Positions 11,268 to 22,269 are shown, counted from the first letter of the stretch. The stretch is 64,000 nt of DNA from Burkholderia thailandensis E264 (GCF_000012365.1 NC_007651.1:2914001-2978000); one strand, 5' to 3'. Numbers and translations are program-made. The notes: generated from the sequence alone by a model not told the origin.

Positions 11268-12203
11268 CTACGCGCCCGTCACGACGAGGCGCTCCGGGGC
11301 AAGCACGCCTTCCGACGCGCGCGCGACGCCGAGCAGCCGGTCATCGGCATCATAGACGCGCACGCGCTCGCCTTCGTCCGCCTCGGGTCGCGCCGCGAGC
11401 TCGGCGAGCTTCAGCCGCTGGCCGTGCAGGAAGCGCTTCGTGAGCGCCGCGTCGAGCCTCACGAGGGGGAATGTCGACAGCAGCGCGTCGACGGGCGCGA
11501 GCCGCGCGTCGCGCTCTTCCTGCGTCGCGGCGTCGAGCGCGTCGAGCGTCACCGCATGCTCGAGCGTCAGCGAGCCGACGCCGGTGCGGCGCAACATCGT
11601 CAGATGCGCGCCGCAACCGAGCGCTTCGCCGATATCCTCGGCGAGCGTGCGCACATACGTGCCCTTGCTGCACGTGACACGAAACGTGACGTCGGGCAAC
11701 GCGCACGACAGGAGCGCGAGCGAGCGGATCGTCACCGTGCGGCCCTCGCGCTCGACCGTCTGGCCGGCGCGCGCATATTCGTAGAGCGGCTTGCCGTCGC
11801 GCTTGAGCGCCGAGTACATCGGCGGCACCTGCACGATATCGCCGACGAAGCGCGCAAGCGCCGCGCCGACCGTCGCTTCGTCGCAGGCCACGTCGCGCGT
11901 GTCGAGCACGTCGCCCTCGGCGTCGCCCGTCGTCGTGCGCACGCCGAGCCGCATCGTCGCTTCGTAGGTCTTGTCGGCATCGAGCAGATCCTGCGAGAAC
12001 TTCGTCGCCTCGCCGAAGCAAAGCGGCAGCAGCCCCGATGCGAGCGGATCGAGCGTGCCCGTGTGGCCCGCTTTCTTCGCAAGGTACAAACGCTTCGCAC
12101 GCATCAGCGCGTCGTTGCTCGAAAGCCCGACCGGCTTGTCGAGCAGCAGCACGCCGTCGAGCGCGCGGCGAGCCATCCGGGGGCGGGGCGAAACAGTCGT
12201 CAT
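11268..12203 (-). CDS. truB: tRNA pseudouridine-55 synthase TruB
   Basis: Makes the universal pseudouridine 55 in the T-loop of tRNAs. The protein is 311 aa from the ATG at 12203; a TTG four codons upstream (12215) is possible but less likely. The catalytic motif GHTGTLDPLASGLLPLCFG holds the active-site Asp at about residue 50. Further motifs are DKTYEATMRLGVRT, the KxxGKPLYEYAR-like RDGKPLYEYAR and SKGTYVRTLAEDIG, followed by a small C-terminal PUA-like domain. It is the last gene of the rimP-nusA-infB-rbfA-truB unit, 26 nt after rbfA. Confidence 0.96.
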   Translation of the reverse strand: MTTVSPRPRMARRALDGVLLLDKPVGLSSNDALMRAKRLYLAKKAGHTGTLDPLASGLLPLCFGEATKFSQDLLDADKTYEATMRLGVRTTTGDAEGDVLDTRDVACDEATVGAALARFVGDIVQVPPMYSALKRDGKPLYEYARAGQTVEREGRTVTIRSLALLSCALPDVTFRVTCSKGTYVRTLAEDIGEALGCGAHLTMLRRTGVGSLTLEHAVTLDALDAATQEERDARLAPVDALLSTFPLVRLDAALTKRFLHGQRLKLAELAARPEADEGERVRVYDADDRLLGVARASEGVLAPERLVVTGA

Positions 12204-12229
12204 GGTCTGCGCCAAGGCTCGTTCGTTGG

Positions 12230-12598
12230 TCAGTCGTCCTTCGCGCGCGTCGCGTTCGCCTCGTCGATGAGGCGCGACATCGCGACGGCCTTCTCGATCG
12301 TCTGGTCGTAGTGGAAATGCAGCGTCGGCACCGTGTGAATGTGCAGGCGCTTGAAGAGCAGATTGTGCAAGTGGCCGGCCGCATGGTTGAGCGCTTCCTG
12401 CGTGTCCGCGGGATTGCCCGTGAGCGCGGTGAAGTAGACCTTGGCGTGCGCGTAGTCGGGCGTGAGCTCGACCGACTGGATCGTCACGATCCCGATGCGC
12501 GGGTCCTTGACCTCGCGCATGATGAGCTCAGACAGATCCCGCTGGATCTGATCGGCGATCTGCACGTTGCGATTGGGTGAACTGCGTTTTTTCGACAT
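12230..12598 (-). CDS. rbfA: 30S ribosome-binding factor A
   Basis: Small KH-fold factor that matures the 16S rRNA 5' end and the 30S subunit. The protein is 122 aa from the ATG at 12598; the frame is open further upstream, but [20 protein letters not shown] is the usual family start. Conserved segments are [30 protein letters not shown] and the C-terminal [22 protein letters not shown]. It sits between infB and truB, the standard order, with a terminator-like hairpin in the 105-nt gap after infB. Confidence 0.95.
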   Translation of the reverse strand: MSKKRSSPNRNVQIADQIQRDLSELIMREVKDPRIGIVTIQSVELTPDYAHAKVYFTALTGNPADTQEALNHAAGHLHNLLFKRLHIHTVPTLHFHYDQTIEKAVAMSRLIDEANATRAKDD

Positions 12599-12646
12599 GA
12601 TAAATCCGTCATCCGGTTGATCGGCAAGGCGCGCGACACCATTCAT

Positions 12647-12684
12647 GAAAATGGGCGGGACGGGCCCAAGCCCGACCCGCCCAT
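12647..12684 (-). terminator. Terminator-like hairpin between infB and rbfA
   Basis: ATGGGCGGGACGGGC (12651-12665) and GCCCGACCCGCCCAT (12670-12684) pair with one central mismatch. On the minus strand the stem is followed by UUUU. It may partly terminate after infB or act as an RNA-processing or stability element, since rbfA and truB continue in the same direction. Confidence 0.5.
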
Positions 12685-12703
12685 TCAAGCCGTCACGCCT
12701 GCG

Positions 12704-15634
12704 TTACAGCGTACGCGCGACTTCCGTGACCTCGAACACTTCGAACTGGTCGCCTTCGACGATATCGTTGAAGTTCTTGATCGACATACCGCATTCGAAG
12801 CCCTGCTTCACTTCCTTGACATCGTCCTTGAAGCGCTTCAGCGAATCGAGCTCGCCCGTGAAGATCACGACGTTGTTGCGCAGCACGCGCACCGACGACG
12901 AGCGCTTGACGACGCCGTCCGTGACCATACAGCCGGCGACCGCGCCGACCTTCGGCACCTTGAACACCTGGCGCACCTCGACCATGCCCGTCACGACTTC
13001 GCGCTTCTCCGGCGCGAGCATGCCCGACATCGCCGCCTTCACCTCATCCACCGCATCGTAGATGATGTTGTAGTAGCGGATGTCGATGCCGTTCGCCTCG
13101 GCGAGCTTGCGCGCCTGAGCGTCCGCACGCGTGTTGAAGCCGATGATGACGGCCTTCGACGCGGTCGCGAGGTTGACGTCGCTTTCGCTGATGCCGCCCA
13201 CCGCGCTGTGCACGATCTGCACGCGCACTTCGTTGGTCGACAGCTTGAGCAGCGATTGCACGAGCGCTTCCTGCGAGCCCTGCACGTCCGCCTTGATGAT
13301 GAGCGGCAGGTTCTGCACCTCGCCCTCGCCCATCTGCTCGAGCATGCTTTCGAGCTTCGCCGCCTGCTGCTTCGCGAGCTTGACGTCGCGGAACTTGCCC
13401 TGGCGGAACAGCGCGATTTCGCGCGCCTTGCGCTCGTCCGGCAGCACGATGACTTCCTCGCCCGCGCCCGGCACTTCGGACAGGCCCTGAATCTCGACCG
13501 GGATGGACGGGCCGGCTTCCTTCGTCGGCTTGCCGTTCTCGTCGAGCATCGCGCGCACGCGGCCGTAGGCGGTGCCGGCGAGCACGACGTCGCCGCGGTT
13601 GAGCGTGCCGGACTGCACGAGCACCGTCGCGACCGGGCCCTTGCCCTTGTCGAGCTTCGCTTCGATCACGATGCCCTTCGCCGGCGACTCGACCGGCGCC
13701 TTCAGCTCCAGCACTTCCGCCTGCAGCAGCACGTTCTCGAGCAGATCGTCGATACCCACGCCCGTCTTCGCCGACACCGGCACGAACGGCGAATCGCCGC
13801 CGTACTCTTCCGGCACGACGCCTTCCGCGACGAGCTCCTGCTTCACGCGATCGGGGTTCGCTTCCGGCTTGTCGATCTTGTTGATCGCGACGACGATCGG
13901 CACCCCGCCCGCCTTCGCGTGCGAGATCGCTTCCTTCGTCTGCGGCATCACGCCGTCGTCGGCCGCCACCACCAGGATGACGATGTCGGTCGCCTTCGCG
14001 CCGCGCGCACGCATCGCCGTGAACGCTTCGTGACCCGGCGTATCGAGGAACGTGACGACGCCGCGCGGCGTTTCGACGTGATACGCGCCGATGTGCTGCG
14101 TGATGCCGCCCGCTTCGCCCGCGGCAACCTTCGCGCGGCGGATGTAGTCGAGCAGCGACGTCTTGCCGTGATCGACGTGACCCATGACGGTGACGACGGG
14201 CGGCCGCGGCAGTTGCTCCGCATCGCTGCCGATCTCACCCTCGACGAGGAGCGCCTCAGGATCGTCGAGCTTCGCGGCGAGCGCGCGGTGGCCCAGTTCC
14301 TCGACGACGATCATCGCCGTTTCCTGGTCCAGCACCTGGTTGATCGTGACCATCTGACCCATCTTCATCATCACCTTGATGACTTCCGATGCCTTGATTG
14401 CCATCTTGTGCGCGAGATCCGCGACGGAGATGGTCTCCGGCACGTGCACTTCACGCACGATCGGCTCGGTCGGCGCCTGGAACGACGACGCGCTGTCCTG
14501 ATGCTTGCCGCGCCCCTTCGGGCCGCCGCGCCAGCCGCGGTCGACACCGCCGCTCGAATCGCCGCGCGTCTTGATTCCGCGCCGCTTCGCCGCGTCGTCC
14601 TGCCAGCCGCTCTTGCCGGTACCCGGCTTCTTGTTGCGGTCGCCCGCGGGCGCAGCGGCGGGCGCCGGCGCACCGCTTGCCGGCTTCTTCGCCGCGGGGC
14701 GGGCCGCGGCCGCCTCGCCGGCGGGCTTCGCCGGCTTGTGCAGCGTGCCCTTGGCCTCGGCCGCCTTCGCAGCCGGCTGCTCGGCCGGCTTCGGCGGCTC
14801 GACCGCCTTGACCTGCGCGCGGCGCGGCGTATTCATCATTTCGCGAATCGCGCGCGCTTCGGCCTCGGCGGCTTCGCGGCGCTTGCGGATCTCTTCCTGC
14901 TCGGCGCGCGCCTTGTCGGCCGCTTCACGCGCGGCGTCCTCGGCCTTCTTCGCCGCTTCGCGCTGCGCGGCGCGCTCGGCGGCCGCGCGCGCTTCGTCCT
15001 GAGCACTCTGTTCGCTCTGCTCACTCTGCGCGCGCTGCGCTTCTTCGCGAGCCGCCGCGGCCTGCTGCGCGGCTTCCGCCTGCGCGGCAGCCGCCTCGCG
15101 CTTCGCCGCGGCTTCTTCCTCCGCGCGGCGACGCTCGGCCTCGGCCGCTTCTTCACGCGCGCGGCGCTCGGCTTCCTCGCGCTCGAGACGCTCCTGGCGC
15201 TCGCGCAGTTCCTGCGCCTGCTTCTCGAGCAGCTCGGCCTCGCGGCGCGCTTCTTCCTCGCGACGCTTCAGTTCGGCTTCCGCCTGCTCGTCGGTCTGCG
15301 CCTGTGCCTGGTCGGCGCCCGTCTCGCTCACGTCGTCACGCTTGACGAACGTGCGCTTCTTGCGCACCTCGACCTGAATGGTGCGAGCCTTACCCGTCGC
15401 GTCGGCCTGCTTGATCTCCGACGTGTGCCGGCGAGTCAGCGTGATCTTGCGCTTGTCGCCATCGGTCGCACCGTGCGACTTGCGCAAATGATCGAGCAGA
15501 CGCGCCTTGTCCGTCTCCGACAGCGCATCGTCCTCGCTCGCTTTCTGGACGCCCGCTGCCTGCAGCTGTTCGAGCAGCACACCAGCAGGCATTTTCAGTT
15601 CCGCGGCAAATTGGGCTACGTTGTTACTCGCCAT
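12704..15634 (-). CDS. infB: Translation initiation factor IF-2
   Basis: GTPase that brings fMet-tRNA to the 30S subunit and promotes subunit joining. The 976 aa protein opens with an IF2 N-terminal subdomain ([13 protein letters not shown]). It continues with a second small domain near residues 50-120, then a long Glu/Ala/Arg-rich linker (about 105-330) that is coiled-coil-like, then a basic Gly-rich stretch. The G domain has [11 protein letters not shown] at about 484, [15 protein letters not shown] at about 530 and NKIDKPEAN at about 583. Domains II to IV follow, ending in [19 protein letters not shown]. It starts at the ATG at 15634 behind a GAGGAATG site, 91 nt after nusA. Confidence 0.97.
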
Positions 15635-15725
15635 TCATTCCTCTTAGTGCAAGGACCGATTCCTTGCGGTTAGCATCGGGTCAGGCCTTCCGGCCGCCAG
15701 CAAATCAGTGCGCCATGGTCATTTC

Positions 15726-17201
15726 TCACTGGAACCAGTGTTCGCGCGCCTTCATGATCAGCGCCTTCGCGGCTTCCTCTTCCATGCCGGTCATATCGAC
15801 CAGCTCGTCCACGGCAAGCTCCGCGAGATCGTCGCGCGTCTGCACGCTCTGCTCGGCCAGCTTCGCGAGCAGTTCGGGCGTGACGCCGTCGAGACTCTTC
15901 AGATCGAGGGCGGCCGTCTCGACCTTCTCCTCGTTCGCGATCGCCATCGTGAGCAGCGCGTCGCGCGAGCGGTTGCGCAGCTCGTGGACGGTATCCTCGT
16001 CGAATGCCTCGATCTCGAGCATTTCGTTGAGCGGCACGTAAGCGATCTCTTCGAGGCTCGTGAAGCCCTCGTCGATCAGGATGTCCGCAACTTCCTCGTC
16101 GACGTCGAGGCGCGCCATGAACAGGCCGCGCAGCGCGTCGCGCTCTTCGTTCTGCTTCTGGGCGGATTCGTCCGGCGTCATGATGTTGATCTGCCAGCCG
16201 GTCAGTTCGCTGGCAAGACGCACGTTCTGGCCGCTGCGGCCGATCGCGACAGCCAATTCGTTCTCGTCGACGACGACGTCCATCGAATGCTTTTCTTCAT
16301 CGACGACGATCGACTGGACGGCCGCCGGCGCGAGCGCGCCGATCACGAACTGGGCAGGATCCTCCGACCATAGCACGATGTCGATGTTTTCGCCACCGAG
16401 CTCGTTGCGCACGGCCTGCACGCGCGAGCCGCGGATGCCGACGCACGTGCCGATCGGATCGATCCGCTTGTCGTACGCGACGACGCCGATCTTAGCGCGC
16501 ACGCCCGGATCGCGAGCCGCCGCCTTGATCTCGAGAAGCCCCTGCTCGATTTCCGGCACTTCCATCTCGAAGAGCTTCATCAGGAATTCGGGCGCGGTGC
16601 GCGACAGCTCGATCTGCGGGCCGCGAGCGGTGCGGTCGACCTTCGCGATGTACGCGCGCACGCGGTCGCCCACGCGCAGGTTTTCCTTCGGAATCAGCTG
16701 GTCGCGGCGCAACAGCGCCTCGACGCGGCCCGATTCGACGATGAAGTTGCCCTTGTCGAGGCGCTTCACCGTGCCCGTCATGATTTTCTCGCCGCGCTCG
16801 AGGTAGTCGTTCAGGATCTGCTCGCGCTCCGCGTCGCGCACCTTCTGCAGGATCACCTGCTTCGCGGCCTGCGCGCCGATCCGGCCGAACTCGATCGACG
16901 GCACCGGCTCCTCGATGTAGTCGCCGACCTCGACGCCGGGCTTCTGCTCGCGCGCCTCGAACAGCAGGATCTCGCGATCCGGCTCCTGGAGGCCCGCCTC
17001 GTCGGGCACGACGAGCCAACGACGGAACGTCTCGTGTTCACCGCTCTCGCGATCGATATGTACGCGGATCTCGGCGCCTTCGTCGAACAGCTTCTTGGAA
17101 GCCGACGCGAGGGCCGCTTCGAGCGCGCCCAGCACGACGTCCTTGTCGACGTTCTTCTCGCGCGCCAGCGCATCCACCAACATCAACACTTCGCGACTCA
17201 T
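15726..17201 (-). CDS. nusA: Transcription termination/antitermination factor NusA
   Basis: RNA-polymerase-bound elongation factor of 491 aa, full length. The N-terminal polymerase-binding domain starts [20 protein letters not shown]. An S1 domain follows at about residues 135-200 ([20 protein letters not shown]), then two KH domains with [21 protein letters not shown] and [21 protein letters not shown]. The two C-terminal acidic repeats lie at about 360-490 ([15 protein letters not shown] and [15 protein letters not shown]). Its ATG overlaps the rimP stop by four bases (ATGA), so the two are translationally coupled. A terminator-like hairpin in the upstream leader is a plausible target for NusA autocontrol. 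Confidence 0.97.
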
Positions 17202-17659
17202 TGTTTGCGGCTCCTAAAGTCAACGTGCGGAATCAGGCGGGCTTTGTCGATGTCCGCCAGCGTGAAATCCAGCATGGCCGCCTCGCCCTTCTTCCTCTCA
17301 AATTCCAAACCGATCGTCTCGCCGTTCGGCGCGTGCAGAATGCCCCGGTACGTCTTGCGCCCGTCCAACGGCTTTTTCAAGGTGATGACGGCCTCGCTGC
17401 CCGCGAAACGCGTGAAGTCAGCCAGCTTCTTCAACGGCCGGTCGAGCCCCGGTGACGAGACCTCGAGCCGTTCGTAATCGATGTTTTCGACCGTCAGTAC
17501 GTGCTGGAGCTGACGCGTGACCTTCTCGCAATCGTCGATCGTGATGCCGGCGGGCTGATCGATGTAGACGCAGACCATGCCGCGCCCGGTGCGCTCGAGA
17601 TCGACGAGCTCGTAGCCGAGCCCCGTGACCGTAGTTTCTATCAGTTCCGTCAGTTGCAC
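17198..17659 (-). CDS. rimP: Ribosome maturation factor RimP
   Basis: Helps assemble the 30S subunit. The protein is 153 aa, the standard length. The N-terminal alpha/beta domain ([22 protein letters not shown]) carries the [17 protein letters not shown] helix and the family motif [16 protein letters not shown] at about residues 80-95. A C-terminal Sm-like domain ([17 protein letters not shown] stretch [13 protein letters not shown]) follows. It is the first gene of the nusA-infB operon, overlaps nusA by 4 nt, and has GAGAGGACAC upstream of its ATG. Its promoter and hairpin leader are at 17763-17875. Confidence 0.96.
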
Positions 17660-17762
17660 AGTGTCCTCTCAGGTGTCCGCGCCCGCCCCTCGCGATTCAC
17701 CCGCTGAACGCGCGCCTTAGCCGGCGCAGGAAGCGCTACCCGAGATGCCCAACCGTTTCGGC

Positions 17763-17787
17763 AAAAAAAAATGGGCGCAACGCCCAT
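17763..17787 (-). terminator. Intrinsic terminator/attenuator in the rimP-nusA leader
   Basis: On the minus strand ATGGGCG-TTG-CGCCCAT is followed by eight to nine U residues (A-run at 17763-17770 on the plus strand). It lies about 60 nt downstream of the predicted start and about 105 nt before the rimP ATG, so transcription must read through it to express the operon. Confidence 0.75.
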
Positions 17788-17847
17788 CTTGTTACCGGTG
17801 GTCGCACCTGAGCTACACATCGAATCCGTACGCCCAGCGACTCCGCG

Positions 17848-17875
17848 ATTATAGCGATTTTTGGCCCGAACGCAA
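17848..17875 (-). promoter_or_regulatory. Sigma-70 promoter of the rimP-nusA-infB operon
   Basis: Minus-strand TTGCGT (17875-17870), a 16-bp spacer and a perfect TATAAT (17853-17848). Transcription should begin near 17841, giving a leader of about 180 nt. Confidence 0.75.
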
Positions 17876-17963
17876 AGCTCGGCCCCGCAAAATCAGCCCG
17901 AAACGGCGATTTTGCGAGGCATTCGCAACGCACGCGGCGGTTGCGAATGCCGTTCTCGCGCAA

Positions 17964-19616
17964 TCAGCGGCTGCGCGAACGATTGCGCTGCTGCGGCGAA
18001 CGCTGGCCGCCGCGCGCGCCGCCTTCGGCGCGATTGCCGTTCGGGTTGCGCGCGCCCTTGCCCGCGCCGCGCTTGTTCGCGCCCGCGCCTCCGTGGGGCG
18101 CACGGTTGCCGTCGACGTCGCGGCCGCCCTGGCGCGGCGCGCCGCCGTAGCCCGGCAGGCCGGCATAGCCGCCGCCGAGGCCCGCGCCGAAGCCGCCGCC
18201 CGCCGGGCCGCGCCGGCCGCGCCGCGGCTGGTCGAGCTGGCCGTGAGTCGTCAGCACCGGTTCGCGATTGATGAAGCCCATCGACGTCTGCATCGGATCG
18301 GGCTGGCGGCGCTCGGCCGCGCCGCCGCGCTTGCCCTTCTCCTCGACCGGCGCCTTCAGGCCGACCGTCGACATCAGGCGCCGCACCTGCGCCTCGTCGA
18401 GCTCCTCCCAGCGGCCGCGCTTCAACCCGCGCGGCAGCGGAATCGGGCCGTGACGCGTGCGAATCAGGCGGCTCACCATCAGGCCGACCGCCTCGAACAT
18501 CCGCCGCACCTCGCGGTTGCGCCCTTCGGCGAGCGCGACGTGATACCAGTGGTTCGTGCCTTCGCCGCCTCCGTCGCGAATGCGCAGGAAGTTAGCCGGG
18601 CCGTCGTCGAGCTCGACGCCGTGCAGCAGCTTCTGGCGCGACGCCTCGGACAGCTCGCCGACAACGCGCACCGCATACTCGCGCTCGACGCTGTAACGCG
18701 GATGCATGAAGCGGTTCGCGAGGTCGCCGGACGTCGTCAGCATCAGCAGGCCCTCGGTATTGAAGTCGAGGCGGCCGACCGCGAGCCATTTCGCGGTCTT
18801 CATCGGCGGCAGCCGGTCAAACACCGACGGGCGGCCCTCAGGGTCCGCGTGGCTCACGATCTCGCCCGTCGGCTTGTGGTAAAGCAGCACGCGCGGCGGC
18901 TTGTTCGGCAGCTTGCGCTTGACCGGCTTGCCGTTGATCCGGACCTGGTCGGTCGGCATGATCCGCTGGCCGATATGCGCCGGCTCGCCGTTCACCGACA
19001 CGCGGCCGGCGATGATGAGCTCCTCCATCTCGCGGCGCGAGCCCATGCCGGCTTCCGCGAGCACCTTGTGCAACTTCGGCGCGTCGTCGTCCGGCGACAG
19101 CACGCGCTTCGGCTGATTCTGGCGGCCCCGGCGCAGCATCGGCGCGCGCACGCCGCCGCCCGACGCGTTGTTGTCGGCATCGAATGCGGGCGAAATCACA
19201 TAGGCAAACACATCGTCCTGGCCAGCCTCGACGGACGGCGCGGCCGCCGCCGGCGCGCCGCGCTTCGCCTGGCCGCCTTGCCGCGCCGCGCCTTCCCGCT
19301 TGCCTGCTGTCTTGCGCGGCGCCTTCGCCGCGCCCTCCTTGCTGCGCGGCGCGCGAGCCGGCGCTTTCGCGACGCCGGCGTCCGCCCCGGCTTCCGCCGC
19401 CGGAGGTGCGTCGGCGCTCTCCGCCGCCTCGGGATTCTTCGATTTCGCGGCCGCGCGGCGGCGCGCGATCAAGCTGCGCGGCCCGCGCCGCAGGCCGCGG
19501 CGCGGGCGGTCTTCGCCGCCCGCGTCCGCGGCGGACTGCTCGGGTGCGCCGTCGGCGCGCGCCGTCGCAACGGCATGCGCGGATTCGGACGAATCGATGT
19601 CGTGGGTATCAGTCAA
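17964..19616 (-). CDS. rluB: 23S rRNA pseudouridine synthase RluB family, with long tails
   Basis: Modifies U2605 of 23S rRNA (family knowledge). The protein is 550 aa, far longer than the roughly 290-aa E. coli enzyme. Residues 1 to about 170 are an Ala/Arg/Lys-rich low-complexity region. The S4 RNA-binding domain follows ([20 protein letters not shown], from about 178), then the catalytic domain with [18 protein letters not shown], whose Asp is at about 282, and the motif [15 protein letters not shown]. The last 130 residues are Gly/Arg-rich and RGG-like, ending [13 protein letters not shown]. The gene is 62 nt downstream of scpB on the same strand. Confidence 0.93.
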   Translation of the reverse strand: MTDTHDIDSSESAHAVATARADGAPEQSAADAGGEDRPRRGLRRGPRSLIARRRAAAKSKNPEAAESADAPPAAEAGADAGVAKAPARAPRSKEGAAKAPRKTAGKREGAARQGGQAKRGAPAAAAPSVEAGQDDVFAYVISPAFDADNNASGGGVRAPMLRRGRQNQPKRVLSPDDDAPKLHKVLAEAGMGSRREMEELIIAGRVSVNGEPAHIGQRIMPTDQVRINGKPVKRKLPNKPPRVLLYHKPTGEIVSHADPEGRPSVFDRLPPMKTAKWLAVGRLDFNTEGLLMLTTSGDLANRFMHPRYSVEREYAVRVVGELSEASRQKLLHGVELDDGPANFLRIRDGGGEGTNHWYHVALAEGRNREVRRMFEAVGLMVSRLIRTRHGPIPLPRGLKRGRWEELDEAQVRRLMSTVGLKAPVEEKGKRGGAAERRQPDPMQTSMGFINREPVLTTHGQLDQPRRGRRGPAGGGFGAGLGGGYAGLPGYGGAPRQGGRDVDGNRAPHGGAGANKRGAGKGARNPNGNRAEGGARGGQRSPQQRNRSRSR

Positions 19617-19678
19617 AACAACCTCAAAATGTCAGGTCTCGCGCCCGTCGCGGGCACGGCTGGGGTTCGGCCGCCGTC

Positions 19679-21055
19679 TCAGGCGCGACGCTTCGCAGGC
19701 GCTTCTTCGTCGTCCTGCTGCTCGCGCTCGGGGACCGCCTCGCTTGCACTGCGCACGGCGTCGGCGAGACTGCCGGACGTATCGTCCAACATCTCCTCCG
19801 CGTGCGCCCGGACCGGCTCGGCATCGTGCGGGATGCCGCCGATCGCGCCGTGGTCTTCCTTCGTCGCTCGGCCCGCCGCCGGGTCGGCGGCCGCCTCGCG
19901 GGTTGCTGCGTGTGCCGCGCCGGCCGGTTCTGCGTCCGGCCGCGCGGCGGGGTTTGCGTTTTCGTTCGCCCGCGCGGACGATTCGATGCGCTCGCCGTCG
20001 CCGGCGGCATTGCCCGCCGCCTCGGCATGCGTCTCCGCGGTTGCGTCCGCTGCAAGCTGCTCGGCCGCGTGCTCGTGCGACGCGGCCGCGTCGACCTCTT
20101 CGCCGCCCGCGAACGCCGGCTCGCGCATGCCGCCCGATTCGGTCTCGCGAGCGGCTCGGCCGGCCGCCTGCCCCGCGTCGTGGTCGTGCGGTGCATCGGC
20201 TTCGTCGAAGGCCTGCGCCGCCTCGGCGCCGGCTCGCTTGTCATTATCGGCGGGATCGACGATTCGTGCCGCCGAGCCGTCCGCCCCTTCGGGTCGCGCC
20301 TCTCCGGCGCTCGCCGCCGCGACGTCCGCTCGCGCCGGCTCATCACCGGCCCGTGCCAAGCCCTCGTCCGGCGAAACCGACGGCTCGATTGCCTGTTCGA
20401 TAGCCTCGCCCGCCTCCGCGCCTGCCGCTTCCGAGCCGGTCACGCCCTCGTCGGATGCGCCGGCAAGCGCCTCGCCGTCGTCGCGTGCATCATCGGGAAA
20501 GTCGATCGCCTGCTGCGCGAGGAGGCTCGCCTCCAGATGCGCGGCCGGCTCCTCGAGCGCGGGCAGATCGTCGAGCGCCTTCAGGCCGAGGTCGTCGAGA
20601 AACTGCTTCGTCGTCGCGTAGAGCGCCGGACGGCCCGGCACATCACGATGACCGATCACCTCGATCCAGCCGCGATCCTCGAGCTGCTTGACGACCTGCG
20701 TGTTCACCGTGACGCCGCGAATTTCCTCGATGTCGCCGCGCGTGACCGGCTGCCGGTACGCGATGATCGCGAGCGTCTCCAGCACGGCCCGCGAATATTT
20801 CGGCGGCTTCTCCGGATGCAGCCGGTCCAGATACGTGCGCATCGCCGGCTTGCTCTGGAAGCGCCAGCCCGACGCGAGAGCGACGAGTTCGACCCCACGT
20901 CCGGTCCATTCCTGTTTCAGATCTTCGAGCAGTGTTCGGACTGTGTCCGCCGACACGCCGTCGGCAAAGAGCTTGCGCAAATCGCCGAGTTTCAGCGGTT
21001 CCTGCGCGCAGATCAAAGCAGTCTCGAGGACGATCTTCGCCTCTTGGGTATTCAT
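19679..21055 (-). CDS. scpB: Segregation and condensation protein B with a long Ala/Glu-rich tail
   Basis: Kleisin-associated winged-helix subunit of the SMC-ScpAB condensin complex. Residues 1 to about 175 are a complete Scp[21 protein letters not shown], the double winged helix with [27 protein letters not shown], and [19 protein letters not shown]. The remaining 280 residues are Ala/Glu/Asp-rich low complexity with no recognisable fold, which more than doubles the usual length. The reading frame is open throughout with Burkholderia-like codon use, so the tail looks genuine rather than a read-through. scpA is not adjacent upstream; rluB follows directly. Confidence 0.92.
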   Translation of the reverse strand: MNTQEAKIVLETALICAQEPLKLGDLRKLFADGVSADTVRTLLEDLKQEWTGRGVELVALASGWRFQSKPAMRTYLDRLHPEKPPKYSRAVLETLAIIAYRQPVTRGDIEEIRGVTVNTQVVKQLEDRGWIEVIGHRDVPGRPALYATTKQFLDDLGLKALDDLPALEEPAAHLEASLLAQQAIDFPDDARDDGEALAGASDEGVTGSEAAGAEAGEAIEQAIEPSVSPDEGLARAGDEPARADVAAASAGEARPEGADGSAARIVDPADNDKRAGAEAAQAFDEADAPHDHDAGQAAGRAARETESGGMREPAFAGGEEVDAAASHEHAAEQLAADATAETHAEAAGNAAGDGERIESSARANENANPAARPDAEPAGAAHAATREAAADPAAGRATKEDHGAIGGIPHDAEPVRAHAEEMLDDTSGSLADAVRSASEAVPEREQQDDEEAPAKRRA

Positions 21056-21366
21056 GCAGCTAGGTCAGACCCTGTGGTCAAGCGAACCGGATCAATCGAA
21101 CAGACGAAAGGAACGGAAGACGCGCTCGCCCGATTCTGATCGGTCATATTGATGGGAGCACGAACCGGGGGCGGCGAACCAACTCTCAAGCCCAACCCAA
21201 ACCGGACGGAACAGCGCGGAACCACGTCGGAACCGCGTGACTGAGCGCCATCTTACGCAAAATCATCCGGTGCGTAAAGACAAAGAACGTACGGCAAAAG
21301 ACATATCCCCGGCACCCCGCGCGAACGGCGCGGCGACACGCCGCGCAGCCTTCGCACGGCGCCTCG
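21056..21366. other. Intergenic region between scpB and the LysR gene
   Basis: About 310 nt containing the scpB upstream region and the 3' side of the LysR gene. I see no gene, no clear terminator and no strong promoter in it. Confidence 0.4.
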
Positions 21367-22269
21367 TCAGCCCAGATTCTCGACTCGCGCCGGCATTTCC
21401 GTCACGAGGCCCCAGACCGCGTCCGCCGCTGGCGACAGCGAGCGGTCGCGCCGCCGCACGAGCTCGACGGTACGCTCGGCGCGCGGCGTGAGCGGACGCG
21501 CGACGAGCGACGAGCCGGCCGGCAGCGGCAACGACAGCCACGGCAGCACGCTCACGCCGACGCCCGCCTCGATGAGGCCGAACACCGTCGCCGAATGGCC
21601 GAGCTCCTGCACGACGCTCGCCGCGACCCGATGCGTCGCGAGCGCCGCGTCGATCAACGGCCGGCTGCCCGATGCGTAATCGAGCAACACGAGCCGCTCG
21701 CCGGCGAGCGCCGTCCACGGCACGCGATCGCGCGCGGCAAGCGGATGGTCGGCGCGCGCGACGAGGCAAAACGAATCGGTCATCAACGGCTCGCTGATCA
21801 AATCGCTCGTCGCGAGCGGCCCGATCACGACGCCGAAGTCGACCTCGCCCGATTTCACCTTGCGCAGCACGTCGCTCTGCACGTCGTCGCGCAGGCCGAG
21901 CGCGACGAACGGAAAGCGCCGCTCGCATGCGGCGACGACGCGCGGCATCAGCCGGCACGCGATCGTCGGGCTCGCCGCGACGATCACGCGCCCGCGGCGC
22001 TGCTCGCCGATCTCGCGGATCTCGCGCAGCGCATCGTCGAGGTCGCCGAGCAAACGCGACACGCTCGCGATCAGATTGGTGCCGACATCGGTCAACTGCA
22101 CGTCGCGCGTGGTTCGATCGATCAGCTTGAGTCCGATCTCCCCCTCCAGCTCGCGCACCGAGCGACTGACGGCCGACTGCGTAAGACCGATCTCGTCGCC
22201 CGCCCGGCTGAAGCTCTTGAGCCGCGCGACCTCGATGAACACGCGTAACTGCCTGAGCGTGATATTCAT
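21367..22269 (-). CDS. LysR-family transcriptional regulator
   Basis: LTTR of 300 aa, typical length. The N-terminal winged helix-turn-helix (MNITLRQLRVFIEVARLKSFSRAG, then LTQSAVSRSVRELEGEIG) is followed by the linker helix and a two-lobed effector domain (from about residue 90, VIVAASPTIACRLMPRV). The divergently placed target gene usually found beside an LTTR is missing. The 417-nt upstream region is gene-free and leads to a transposase-domain relic, so the regulated genes and ligand cannot be inferred. Confidence 0.9.
   Translation of the reverse strand: MNITLRQLRVFIEVARLKSFSRAGDEIGLTQSAVSRSVRELEGEIGLKLIDRTTRDVQLTDVGTNLIASVSRLLGDLDDALREIREIGEQRRGRVIVAASPTIACRLMPRVVAACERRFPFVALGLRDDVQSDVLRKVKSGEVDFGVVIGPLATSDLISEPLMTDSFCLVARADHPLAARDRVPWTALAGERLVLLDYASGSRPLIDAALATHRVAASVVQELGHSATVFGLIEAGVGVSVLPWLSLPLPAGSSLVARPLTPRAERTVELVRRRDRSLSPAADAVWGLVTEMPARVENLG

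Noticed and set aside
17811..17841. A tRNA in the rimP leader (TAGCTCAG resembles a D-arm)
   Set aside because: No acceptor stem, T-arm or anticodon arm can be formed around it.
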